A stretch of DNA of 9,731 bases, from contig CAMWPF010000036.1 of the NCBI GenBank assembly GCA_947176045.1, positions 1-9,731 on the forward strand, read 5' to 3'. This DNA is from an uncultured Treponema sp. Lineage in GTDB: Bacteria; Spirochaetota; Spirochaetia; Treponematales; Treponemataceae. The position numbers and the translations under genes are program-made. Under the pieces are notes generated by a model. It saw nothing but the letters and a program-made list of their open reading frames with translations, was not told the DNA's origin and did no database searches. Positions 1 to 7,313 of the stretch are shown here, piece after piece. Numbering within the stretch: position 1 is the stretch's first letter; each line of letters opens with the position of its first letter.

Positions 1-195
1 GCGTCCATGTGGGAAATTTCCGTCGTCCTCGCATGGACGCTCGGAATCAGGCTCGGACTCGGGCTTGAAGGCATCTGGATCGGCATGGCGGCAGACGAAA
101 TCTTCCGCGGAGCCGTCGTACTGATCCGGTGGAAGTCCGGCGCATGGCGCGGAAAATCAGTCGTCGGCGGAAGCGCGGAAGGAGGAGAACAATGA
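1..195 (+). CDS. MATE family efflux transporter, C-terminal end (partial)
   Basis: This is the last 64 residues of a protein whose start lies outside the window; frame 1 is open from the first base to a TGA at 193-195. The visible part has hydrophobic stretches (ISVVLAWTLGIRLGLGL, then GIWIGMAADEIFRGAVVLI) followed by a short basic tail with WKSGAWRGKSVV. The pattern of a short Gly-rich loop, a final helix with a D-E-x-x-R-G run, and an R-W-x-S-G-x-W tail is typical of the end of MATE (NorM/DinF-like) cation-coupled drug exporters. It therefore probably acts in the inner membrane. The stop overlaps the sbcD start by an ATGA, so the two are likely co-transcribed and translationally coupled. 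Only the tail is visible, so the family call rests on general resemblance. Another polytopic transporter is possible. Confidence 0.7.
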   Translation, partial: ASMWEISVVLAWTLGIRLGLGLEGIWIGMAADEIFRGAVVLIRWKSGAWRGKSVVGGSAEGGEQ

Positions 196-1427
196 AGCTG
201 CTGCACACCAGCGACTGGCACCTCGGCAGAATCTTCCATGAGCGGCCGCTCGCGGAAGACCAGGCGCATTTTCTCGACCAGATTTTCGGCGAGCTTTCCG
301 CGGCGGACGCGGCGGGACGGCCGTATGACGCGCTGCTCGTCCCCGGCGACATCTACGACCGCCCGGTTCCGCCGACGGACGCAGTGCGGCTGCTCAGCGG
401 CTTCCTGCAGCGCCTCAGGGACGCGCTTCCCGCGCTGGAAGTGTTCCTGCTCGCCGGAAACCACGACAGCGCGAGCAGGCTTTCGTTTGCCGCAGGAATC
501 CTCGCGTCGCAGAAAATCCACATCTGCACGGACACGGCCGGCTTCACGACGCCGACAATCATCGGCGCGGAAGGCGGCGCGGCGGCCGTCTACCAGCTGC
601 CCTTCCTTTCGCCCGGCTCCATCTCCGATGAATCAGCTCCGGCGGCGGAACAGCCGCTGCGCACTCAGCAGGAGCTGCTTTCGGAGGCATGCCGCCGGAT
701 TCAGGCGGCGCATCAGGCGCGGTTCCCGCAGATGCCGTCCGTCCTGTGCGCGCATGCGTTCGCGCAGTCCGCGCATACAGGCGGCTCGGAACGCCGGTTC
801 ATCGGTACAGCGGAGCAGGTGGACGCAGCGCTCTTCGACGGCTTCACGTATGCGGCGCTCGGACACCTCCACAAATCCCAGCCCTGCGGAAGGACGGGGC
901 GCGCATTTTATTCCGGCGCGCCGCTCGCCTACAACTTCGACGATCCGCCGGACACATCCATGCTCCGCGTCGAACTGAATGGAACCGACGCTCCGTCAGT
1001 CGAAAAAATTCCGTTCCGCCCGCTCCATCGGATTGCACGGCTGGAAGGCCCGTTCCAGCGCTTCTATGGCGCCGGCGCCGACAGGCAGCTCATCGCAGAA
1101 CACAAGGACGACTACGTTCAGATTGTCTGCACCGATCCCGTCCTCCCGCAGTCGCCGATTCCGCTCCTCCGAAAGAATTTCCCGCTTGCCTTGAGCTTCA
1201 TCCGAAAGGCAAGCGAACCGGGCGCCGCGTCCGCAGCCGCCGCCTCTCTGGAAGAACGGCGCTCCGTCATCTCCTCGAACGACGGCGGCAAGCCCGAAAA
1301 AATCTACGCGCTGTTCCTCAAGGACGCCTACGGCGGAAGTCCGCCGCAGGACGGCGCGCTTGCCGACGCGGAACGGGCGCTGTTCCTCAAGGCCGCAGAA
1401 CAGTATTCATGGGAGGAATCGACATGA
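192..1427 (+). CDS. sbcD: SbcD, nuclease subunit of the SbcCD exonuclease
   Basis: The protein has 411 residues, close to the usual SbcD length of about 400. It is the Mn-dependent calcineurin-like (Mre11-type) nuclease of the SbcCD complex, which opens DNA hairpins and processes blocked double-strand ends. The metal-binding motifs are present in order: HTSDWHLGR (Asp8, His10), GDIYD (Asp53, Asp56), GNHD (Asn90, His91, Asp92), a later CAHAF (His188) and GHLHK (His225, His227). The ATG at 192 is chosen because homology begins at once with MKLLHTSDWHLG and GGAGGAG lies at 181-187. An upstream in-frame ATG at 129 would add only an Arg/Lys-rich stretch encoded inside the previous gene. The start overlaps the MATE stop by 4 bases and the stop overlaps the sbcC start by 4 bases. 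This fits a coupled operon and 1:1 complex assembly. Confidence 0.96.
   Translation: MKLLHTSDWHLGRIFHERPLAEDQAHFLDQIFGELSAADAAGRPYDALLVPGDIYDRPVPPTDAVRLLSGFLQRLRDALPALEVFLLAGNHDSASRLSFAAGILASQKIHICTDTAGFTTPTIIGAEGGAAAVYQLPFLSPGSISDESAPAAEQPLRTQQELLSEACRRIQAAHQARFPQMPSVLCAHAFAQSAHTGGSERRFIGTAEQVDAALFDGFTYAALGHLHKSQPCGRTGRAFYSGAPLAYNFDDPPDTSMLRVELNGTDAPSVEKIPFRPLHRIARLEGPFQRFYGAGADRQLIAEHKDDYVQIVCTDPVLPQSPIPLLRKNFPLALSFIRKASEPGAASAAAASLEERRSVISSNDGGKPEKIYALFLKDAYGGSPPQDGALADAERALFLKAAEQYSWEEST
1411..1416 (+). promoter_or_regulatory. Ribosome binding site of sbcC
   Basis: GGGAGG lies 7 bases before the ATG at 1424, inside the end of sbcD. It fixes the sbcC start even though the frame is open for about 245 codons further upstream. 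Confidence 0.8.
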
Positions 1428-4400
1428 AGCCGCTCCTTCTGAAACTGAAGAACGTCGGCCCATTTTTGGAAGAAAGCGTCGACTTCTCGCGCCTCGGCAG
1501 CCTGTTCCTCATCAGCGGAAGCACCGGCGCGGGGAAGACGTTCCTGTTCGACGCCATGACGTTCGCGCTGTACGGCACGCTCGTCGGAACGCGCGCAAGC
1601 CACGAAAGGGAGCTGCGCTCCCGCTTTGCAGGCGCGGAGGAGCCGTCGGAAGTCGAATTCCGCTTTGAGGCAAATGGAAGGACGTACAAGGTCTGCCGGA
1701 CAGTTCCGTCCGTCCGCGTGAACAAGAACGGAAAGGAAGTTCCCGTTCCGTCCGAAGTCGATTTTTCGCAGTTCGACAGCGCGTCCGGCGCGTTCATTTC
1801 ATTCGGAGAGGCAGCGAAGGCGGCCGACGAGCGCATTCGGAACATCATCGGGCTGAAGGCGGCGGAATTCGCCCAAATCGTCCTGCTTCCGCAGGGCGCG
1901 TTCGCGGAATTCCTGCGGCAGAATTCAAAGAGCCGGCGCGACACGCTCGTCAAGCTGTTTCCAGTCAACTCCTACACGGACATCATGAAGGACGTCAGAG
2001 AGCAGGCGAAGCGGCTTGAAGCCGAAGCCGGCGCCCTCGCCGCGCAGCTCGCGGAATTTGAAAGGAACCGGACGGCGCGCACCGACAGCGAATCGTTGGA
2101 AGCGCTGCGACGCGCCGTCGAGGACTGCACCGCGCAGGAAACCGCCTGCATCAGCGCGCTCACCGGAACGTCCGCCGCACTTTCCACGACGAAGGCGGAG
2201 CTTGAGCGCGCCCGCGCCGCGGAGGAAAACCGCGCGGAGCTGGCCGCGCTGGAAGCAGAAGCCGGGCGCTACGAAAAGTTGGACGAAGCGCTGGCGCGGG
2301 CGGAGAAGGCGGCGCGGCTCCGGGAATTCATCCAGAACAAGAGGACGGCGGAAGAACAGCTCCGCCGCTGCGAAGAAGAATGCAGGCAGCGCGCCGCGGA
2401 GCAGGAAGCCGCCGCAGACGAGCTTGAAACGCTCGCAAGGCAGGAGCCGGAGGCGGCGCGCCGCAGGCGGGCGGCGGAAGAAAGCCGCACGGCGCGGGCG
2501 CTGCTTGAAGCGAAGCTTCCTCTGGCGGAAAAATACGGCTCCTACCGGGCGCAGACGGAGCGCGCGGCAAGCGTATGCGGACAGGCAGCGGAAGCGCTCC
2601 ATTCCGCCGTCCATGAAAAGGAACAGCTCCTCCAACACCTCGCAGGCACCGCCGCCTCGCTCCCGGAGCCGCTCCGACCGGAAGCCGCATGGCTGGAATC
2701 CAGCCTGCCGGAAGCCGCATGGCTGGAATCCAGCCTGCCGGAAGCCGCGCTCCGATTCGTTTCGGAAAAAGAAGGCTCGCTCCGCCTCGCGCTGGCGGAA
2801 GCGGAAAAAAAACTTGAATCTTCCGAAGCGAAGGCCGCCCTTGAAAGGCAGCTGGACGAAAAGCGCGCCGCAGCCGCGGACTGCGCACAACGGCGCGACG
2901 GGCAAAGCAGCGCGCTCGAAAGCATCCGGGCGATGCTGAAGCACGCGCAGGAACAGGAGCAGTCGCAGCAGCGTTCAGGCGCGGCGTTCTCGCTGGCGGC
3001 GCAACTGGCGCCGGACGAGCCGTGCCCGGTCTGCGGCTCGCGCGTCCATCCCTGCCCGGCGGCGCAGCCGGAGCGGCTTCCCGGCTTGTCCGAGCAAATT
3101 CAAGCGCTCGCGCTTTCTGAAAAGAACGCGCAGGATGAATGCGTCCGACTGATGCAGGAATCAAGCGCGCTTGAGGCGGCGGAAGACGCGCTCAAGAGAC
3201 AGCTGGAGCCGCTCGCCAGCGTTCCGCCGGAAGAAGACGCCCGCGCCCGGTTCGACGCCTGTTCCGCGGACGTCCGCATCATTCAGGCAGCACGCAGAAC
3301 AATCGAAGCAGACTGCACGCGGCTTTCCGAGCTGGAATGCCGCCGCCGGGACGCCGAGCAGCGCCAGTTCGCCGCGCAGCAGGAATTCGGCAGCGCGCAG
3401 GCCGCGCAGCGGGAGCTGGAAGCGCAGCTGTTCAGCGAGCCGGAGCAGCTGTCCGATTCGGAAAAGCAGTCCGCAGCCGAAAGGCTCCGGCAAGAAGCGG
3501 ATGCGCTGCAAACGGCAGCCGATGAGGCGGAGCGCTTCTGCAAGAACTGGGAGGAGCGCTTCAACGCATGCAAGAACCAGAAGGCCGCCGCCGGAGCGCG
3601 CGCGGACAGCGCCGAAACACTGCGGACGGAAGCCGAGGCGGCCGACAGAGCCGCCGGAAGCCGCCTGCACGAACTTCTGTCCCGCTCAATCTTTGCGGAT
3701 GCCGCTGAAGCGGAGCGCGCGCTCATGGAAGAATCCGACTTCGAACGCGCGCGCCAGGAAAGCCGGACATATCGGGAATCGCTCCAAAGCCTGCGCCGCA
3801 TAGCGGCGCAGGACGCCGGCATTGCGGGCAGCGCGGAGCTGGAGGCGGCATTCCTCGCCCTTGAAGAACGCCTCACGGCGCAGCAGCAGGAGCTGGAATC
3901 GATCCGAAGGCAGAAGGCGCTCCGTTCCGAAGCGTACACGGAATGCAGGAACGCCGCCGACACCATGCGCGCCCTGGAACAGGCGCGCGCTGAAAAGCAG
4001 GCGCTCCTCGCGCCGCTCAAAAAGCTCTCCGACGACCTCAACGGCTCCAACCCGCAGAAAATTCAGTTCGACGCATGGGCGCTGGGAATGTATTTCTCGC
4101 AAGTCGTCGAATACGCAAGCCGCCGCTTCTTCGACATTTCAGACGGGCGCTACCAGTTCCGGCTTTCTTCCGACGGAAAGGGCGGCAACGGCTACAAGGG
4201 GCTTGACCTGCTCGTCAGCGACAGCTTCACCGGCGCGGAGCGGGACACAGCGACGCTGAGCGGCGGCGAAACGTTCATGGCGAGCATCAGCCTTGCGCTT
4301 GCGCTCACCGACGTCGTTCAAAGCAAGAGCGGCGGCATACGGCTCGACTCGCTGTTCATCGACGAAGGATTCGGAACGCTTGACGCGGAAACGCTCGACA

Positions 4401-4555
4401 AGGCGATGTCCATCCTCGAGGAGCTACAGGAAACCAAGCTGATCGGCATCATCTCGCACGTCGAATCGTTGCAGGCGTCCGTTCCGTCGCGGATTGAAAT
4501 CGAAAAGACAGCTGAAGGCTCGCACATCCGGCTCGCTCGGCCAGCAGAAAATTGA
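1424..4555 (+). CDS. sbcC: SbcC, Rad50-like ATPase subunit of SbcCD
   Basis: The protein has 1043 residues, normal for SbcC. It is the SMC-type ATPase that tethers DNA and gates the SbcD nuclease. The N-terminal half-domain has Walker A GSTGAGKT (32-39) and a Q-loop region containing LLPQGAF (around 150-160). Two long Ala/Glu/Arg/Gln-rich coiled-coil arms flank a zinc hook CPVCG (Cys534, Cys537), almost exactly at the centre. The C-terminal half-domain has the ABC signature LSGGE (945-949) and Walker B LFIDEGFGTLD (Asp980, Glu981). The ATG at 1424 is preceded by GGGAGG at 1411-1416 with 7-base spacing and overlaps the sbcD stop (ATGA). The same frame stays open far upstream to about 689, but that part only shadows sbcD. 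Residues 419-438 contain a duplicated 10-residue unit. The stop codon lies inside the -35 box of the next gene's promoter. Confidence 0.96.
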   Translation: MKPLLLKLKNVGPFLEESVDFSRLGSLFLISGSTGAGKTFLFDAMTFALYGTLVGTRASHERELRSRFAGAEEPSEVEFRFEANGRTYKVCRTVPSVRVNKNGKEVPVPSEVDFSQFDSASGAFISFGEAAKAADERIRNIIGLKAAEFAQIVLLPQGAFAEFLRQNSKSRRDTLVKLFPVNSYTDIMKDVREQAKRLEAEAGALAAQLAEFERNRTARTDSESLEALRRAVEDCTAQETACISALTGTSAALSTTKAELERARAAEENRAELAALEAEAGRYEKLDEALARAEKAARLREFIQNKRTAEEQLRRCEEECRQRAAEQEAAADELETLARQEPEAARRRRAAEESRTARALLEAKLPLAEKYGSYRAQTERAASVCGQAAEALHSAVHEKEQLLQHLAGTAASLPEPLRPEAAWLESSLPEAAWLESSLPEAALRFVSEKEGSLRLALAEAEKKLESSEAKAALERQLDEKRAAAADCAQRRDGQSSALESIRAMLKHAQEQEQSQQRSGAAFSLAAQLAPDEPCPVCGSRVHPCPAAQPERLPGLSEQIQALALSEKNAQDECVRLMQESSALEAAEDALKRQLEPLASVPPEEDARARFDACSADVRIIQAARRTIEADCTRLSELECRRRDAEQRQFAAQQEFGSAQAAQRELEAQLFSEPEQLSDSEKQSAAERLRQEADALQTAADEAERFCKNWEERFNACKNQKAAAGARADSAETLRTEAEAADRAAGSRLHELLSRSIFADAAEAERALMEESDFERARQESRTYRESLQSLRRIAAQDAGIAGSAELEAAFLALEERLTAQQQELESIRRQKALRSEAYTECRNAADTMRALEQARAEKQALLAPLKKLSDDLNGSNPQKIQFDAWALGMYFSQVVEYASRRFFDISDGRYQFRLSSDGKGGNGYKGLDLLVSDSFTGAERDTATLSGGETFMASISLALALTDVVQSKSGGIRLDSLFIDEGFGTLDAETLDKAMSILEELQETKLIGIISHVESLQASVPSRIEIEKTAEGSHIRLARPAEN
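2678..2748 (+). repeat. 30-bp in-frame tandem duplication inside sbcC
   Basis: Two identical 30-base units lie at 2678-2707 and 2708-2737, followed by 11 bases of a third copy at 2738-2748. Each unit encodes PEAAWLESSL, giving two copies at residues 419-428 and 429-438 and then PEA of a third. The units are identical at the DNA level, including third codon positions. This suggests recent slippage or unequal exchange rather than ancient repeat structure. It lies in the N-terminal coiled-coil arm, about 95 residues before the zinc hook. Confidence 0.95.
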
Positions 4556-4580
4556 CATCAGAACTATCATAGGGTATATT
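4552..4580 (+). promoter_or_regulatory. Sigma-70 type promoter for the DUF975 gene and sppA
   Basis: A perfect -35 TTGACA (4552-4557) is followed by 17 bases and then TATATT (4575-4580), which matches five of six positions of the -10 consensus. The -35 overlaps the TGA stop of sbcC (4553-4555). Only 6 bases separate the -10 from the ATG at 4587, so a start 6-7 bases downstream of the -10 would fall on or next to that ATG. This would give a leaderless or nearly leaderless message. The assignment is from sequence pattern only. Confidence 0.75.
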
Positions 4581-4586
4581 GAACGT

Positions 4587-5297
4587 ATGTTCGACAGAAT
4601 CAAATACAAGAAATTCGCCAAGACCCAGCTTGCAGGACGTTGGACTGTTCCCGTCCTGATGACGCTGATCTGCGGCATCATCTCCCTTGCAATCAGCGGC
4701 CCCGGCTACGGCGGCGCAATTGCGGACATTGCGGCGCACCCCGCGGAACAGCTGCTGACGGCCGGCGGCAGCGCCGGCGACGCTTCGTACTGGGAGCCGC
4801 TGCTCCTTATTCTGGAAATCATCGTCGGCTCCATTCTGACCATCGCGCAGATACACGTCTACCTGAAGCTGTCACGAAGCCCGGAGCCGGTGCAACTGGG
4901 CGACTTTCTGGAAGGACTGAGCCTCTGGCTGCGGGGAATGCTCGCCGGAATCTGGACGACCATCTGGGTCGTCCTGTGGAGCATGCTCTTCATCATCCCC
5001 GGCATTGTCAAGGCGTTCGCCTATTCCCAAATCTTCTACCTTGCCGCCGAATACCCGTCTCTTTCCATCCGCAAGGCGATGAAAGTCAGCATAGAAATCA
5101 CCCGCGGACATAAGGGCGACCTGCTCATCATGTACGCGAGCTTCCTTGGCTGGATGATCCTTGCGGCGATTCCCGCCGGAATCGGATTCCTGTGGCTTAC
5201 GCCGTATATGCAGATGACCGCTGCCAACGCATACCACGGACTTTTGAAGGAGGCGATCGTTTCCGGCCGCATCAGAAAGGAAGACCTGGCCGGCTGA
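4587..5297 (+). CDS. DUF975-type integral membrane protein, function unknown
   Basis: This is a 236-residue polytopic membrane protein. A basic N-terminus (MFDRIKYKKFAKTQLAGRW) is followed by hydrophobic segments at about 20-38, 70-93, 113-140 and 180-204. The second half shows the pattern I associate with DUF975 (PF06161). It has IIPGIVKAFAYSQ (136-148), then L-S-I-R-K-A-M-K-x-S with RGHKGD (173-178), then SFLGW (185-189), a Gly-rich helix, LTPYMQMTAAN (204-214) and a Y-x-x-L tail. No catalytic residues or nucleotide-binding motifs are visible, and the family has no firm function. The ATG at 4587 follows a strong promoter by 6 bases and lacks a well-placed Shine-Dalgarno; AGGG at 4571-4574 is about 12 bases away. 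The frame is open back to 4494 inside sbcC, but no homology is visible there. sppA follows after 23 bases, so the pair probably forms an operon. Confidence 0.85.
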   Translation: MFDRIKYKKFAKTQLAGRWTVPVLMTLICGIISLAISGPGYGGAIADIAAHPAEQLLTAGGSAGDASYWEPLLLILEIIVGSILTIAQIHVYLKLSRSPEPVQLGDFLEGLSLWLRGMLAGIWTTIWVVLWSMLFIIPGIVKAFAYSQIFYLAAEYPSLSIRKAMKVSIEITRGHKGDLLIMYASFLGWMILAAIPAGIGFLWLTPYMQMTAANAYHGLLKEAIVSGRIRKEDLAG

Positions 5298-5310
5298 TTT
5301 TCGAAGGATT

Positions 5311-5315
5311 GGAGG
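5311..5315 (+). promoter_or_regulatory. Ribosome binding site of sppA
   Basis: GGAGG lies 5 bases before the ATG at 5321. It supports that ATG over an upstream in-frame start at 5192, which would overlap the preceding gene. Confidence 0.75.
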
Positions 5316-5320
5316 CATAC

Positions 5321-6277
5321 ATGAAGAAAGACAAAAAAACAATCGGCGTCATCGTCTTGATCGCCATCGCGGCAGTCGCGGCGCTTTCCCTGCTGCTCCA
5401 TCTGACAGACGGATTCGGACTGTGCAGGACGCGCTCCAAGATGCGTCCGTTCATCAAAGGCGGCAGCTACATTGCGGCGCTCTTCATTGAAGGCGTCATC
5501 GAAGAAGAAAACGAGCTGTACAACCAGCAGTGGCTTCTGGACACCATCCAGGAACTCAAGGACGACTCCCGGAACCTCGGCATCGCGCTTTTCATCGATT
5601 CTCCCGGCGGCAGCGTCTATGAATCCGACGAAGCGTACCTCGCATTGCAGGACTACCGCACGACAGGCCGTCCGATCTACGTCTATCAGGAGCATATGGC
5701 GGCGTCCGGCGCGTACTACATTTCCTGCGCAGGAACAAAAATCTACGCCAACAGGAACACGCTGACCGGCTCCATCGGCGTCATCTTCTGGACATCGTTC
5801 TACATGACATGGCTTTTGGAAAAGCTCGGCATCAAGTCCGAAACAATCACGTCCGGAAGCAACAAAAATATGTTCAGCTTCAACGAGCCGGTAACGCCCG
5901 AACAGCGGAAGATTATGCAGGACATCACCGATGAATGCTACGACCAGTTCGTCGGCATCGTGGCGATGAACCGGAACATTCCGCTGTTCTCATTGAAAAA
6001 GCTCGCCGACGGACGGCTCTATACGGCGAAGCAGGCGCTGGAAAATAATTTGATTGACGCCATCGGAAGCAGCGAAACTATGCTGGACGACATGATGGAA
6101 GAACAGTTTGACGGCGAAGATGTGCCTGTCATCGATTTCTACTATAATTATGAGCCGTCGCTTGTAGAATTCCTGATGAACAATCTGCTGGGAACGGAGG
6201 CCGCCTCCGCCCTGAGAGGCGCGGCTTCACGAATGCAGCCCCGCAAGCCCGCATACCTGTACACGGACGGACGCTAG
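5321..6277 (+). CDS. sppA: Signal peptide peptidase SppA, S49 family (short form)
   Basis: This 318-residue membrane-anchored serine protease probably degrades cleaved signal peptides at the outer face of the inner membrane. A basic N-terminus (MKKDKK) and one hydrophobic segment (8-28) form the anchor. The S49 core follows: IALFIDSPGGSV (88-99), the nucleophile region HMAASGAYYIS with Ser129, the GSIGVI strand (150-155) and SGSNK with the general-base Lys182. The 53-residue Ser-Lys spacing is close to that of Bacillus SppA (Ser147/Lys199, from family knowledge). Then come EPVTPEQ and the ADGRLYTAKQALENNLIDAIG segment (about 227-247), a standard S49 feature. At this length it is the single-domain type, not the double-length E. 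coli type. About 60 C-terminal residues are not obviously conserved. The start follows GGAGG at 5311-5315. The TAG stop shares CTAG with the recX stop on the other strand, so no terminator separates the convergent genes. Confidence 0.93.
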   Translation: MKKDKKTIGVIVLIAIAAVAALSLLLHLTDGFGLCRTRSKMRPFIKGGSYIAALFIEGVIEEENELYNQQWLLDTIQELKDDSRNLGIALFIDSPGGSVYESDEAYLALQDYRTTGRPIYVYQEHMAASGAYYISCAGTKIYANRNTLTGSIGVIFWTSFYMTWLLEKLGIKSETITSGSNKNMFSFNEPVTPEQRKIMQDITDECYDQFVGIVAMNRNIPLFSLKKLADGRLYTAKQALENNLIDAIGSSETMLDDMMEEQFDGEDVPVIDFYYNYEPSLVEFLMNNLLGTEAASALRGAASRMQPRKPAYLYTDGR

Positions 6278-6903
6278 ATTCCGGCGCGGCCTGCCTCCGC
6301 CTCTTCCAAAACCGTGCGGATCATGCCGCCGCCGAACCCGCGCTGGACGAGCGCGCGGAACGCCGCCTCCCGGTCCGCCGCCTTTTTCGAGCGGAGGAGC
6401 TTCTGGTACGCCCGCCGGCACAATTCCATTTCTGAATTTTCCGAAAAGAACTCATCCAGCGCCTGGCGCGCCGTCTCCCGGCTGATTCCGCGCGCCGCCA
6501 GTTCCGCAGCAAGCCGGATCCTGCCCTCCGCATGGGAAATCTTCCGCGCGTTGAGCCACGCCCGCGCGTACCGCCCGTCGGAAAGATACTGGACGCCTTC
6601 CAAATAATCAAGCGCCGCGTCGATGTGTCCGCGGGAAAACTGCTTTTCCAGCAGCTTCCGTGTCAGCTTGAAGCGGCACTGCTCCGCCCGCGCAAGATAT
6701 TCCACGGCCTTCGACTCCGCAGAAAAGGCAAGCCCTGCGTCCACCAATTCCGCTTCGGCATCGCCGGAAAAAACGGCGCCGGGAACCAGCGCTTCGGGGC
6801 TGACAGTCTTGAGGTATGCGCTGCGGATAAAAAAAGCAAGTCCCGTATCGGATGTGATTTTGACACAGCCGGGCGAAACTTGCTTTGTTTCGAGAAGAAT
6901 CAA
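6274..6903 (-). CDS. recX: RecX, regulator of RecA
   Basis: RecX binds RecA filaments and limits their growth and recombinase activity. The 209 residues have an N-terminal region (ILLETKQVSPGCVKITSD...) followed by a helical-repeat core. The core includes A-V-E-Y-L-A-R-A-E-Q-C-R-F-K-L-T-R-K-L, YLSDGRYARAWLNAR with the Asp-x-x-Tyr-Ala motif, GRIRLAAELAARGIS and a C-terminal FRALVQRGFG. These are hallmarks of RecX. No ATG or GTG start exists in a sensible place. I choose TTG at 6903, 4 bases after the rpsI stop, just before the conserved start. TTG at 6969, inside rpsI, would add 22 residues. Neither has a clear Shine-Dalgarno, so expression may depend on coupling to rpsI. It is last in the rplM-rpsI-recX cluster and overlaps the sppA stop by 4 bases. 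Identity is firm; the start is uncertain. Confidence 0.88.
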   Translation of the reverse strand: MILLETKQVSPGCVKITSDTGLAFFIRSAYLKTVSPEALVPGAVFSGDAEAELVDAGLAFSAESKAVEYLARAEQCRFKLTRKLLEKQFSRGHIDAALDYLEGVQYLSDGRYARAWLNARKISHAEGRIRLAAELAARGISRETARQALDEFFSENSEMELCRRAYQKLLRSKKAADREAAFRALVQRGFGGGMIRTVLEEAEAGRAGI

Positions 6904-6907
6904 ATCG

Positions 6908-7300
6908 CTAGCGCTTGCTGAATTGGAATCTTCTGCGGGCGCCCTTCTGACCGTACTTCTTGCGCTCAACCATGCGGGAATCGCGGGTCAGATAGCCGTT
7001 TGATTTCAGGGAAGTGCGGCAGTCCGGATCAATCTGGAGCAGCGCGCGGGAAATGCCGTGGAGGCACGCCGCAGCCTGCCCGTTCAGTCCGCCGCCGGAA
7101 ACAGTAATCAGAATGTCGAATTTGCTGTCATTTGATGTGACAAGCAGCGGCTGATGAACCGCACGAACCTGCTCGTCCGAAGCGAAATACTCCTTGACAT
7201 CCATTCCGTTTACAACAATCTTGCCGGAGCCCTCGCGCACAAACACGCGCGCCACAGCAGTCTTCCTTCTTCCTGTACCAATCGCCAAATTTCTAACCAT
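6908..7300 (-). CDS. rpsI: 30S ribosomal protein S9
   Basis: This 130-residue protein is normal for bacterial S9, a small-subunit head protein whose C-terminal tail reaches the P-site tRNA. Diagnostic segments are IGTGRRKTAVARVFVREGSGKIVVNG near the start, ISGGG-like VSGGGLNGQAAACLHGISRALL in the middle, and DSRMVERKKYGQKGARRRFQFSKR at the end. The conserved terminal Ser-Lys-Arg is intact. The ATG at 7300 is preceded by GAGGAG (7307-7312 on the + numbering) at 6-base spacing. The 21 residues of open frame upstream only shadow the end of rplM. It lies 13 bases after rplM, the usual bacterial order, and is probably co-transcribed with it. L13 and S9 are commonly made from one message. Confidence 0.97.
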   Translation of the reverse strand: MVRNLAIGTGRRKTAVARVFVREGSGKIVVNGMDVKEYFASDEQVRAVHQPLLVTSNDSKFDILITVSGGGLNGQAAACLHGISRALLQIDPDCRTSLKSNGYLTRDSRMVERKKYGQKGARRRFQFSKR

Positions 7301-7313
7301 CTCAAACTCCTCG

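Noticed and set aside
1925..2944. A 339-codon - strand open frame within sbcC
   Set aside because: It is rich in Arg, Phe, Leu and Ala as expected from the antisense of GCG/GAA-rich coiled-coil codons. sbcC clearly occupies this DNA.
2269..4050. Repeated GCGGAA/TTCCGC strings across sbcC as possible repeat elements
   Set aside because: They come from abundant Ala-Glu codon pairs in the coiled coil and are not dispersed repeats.
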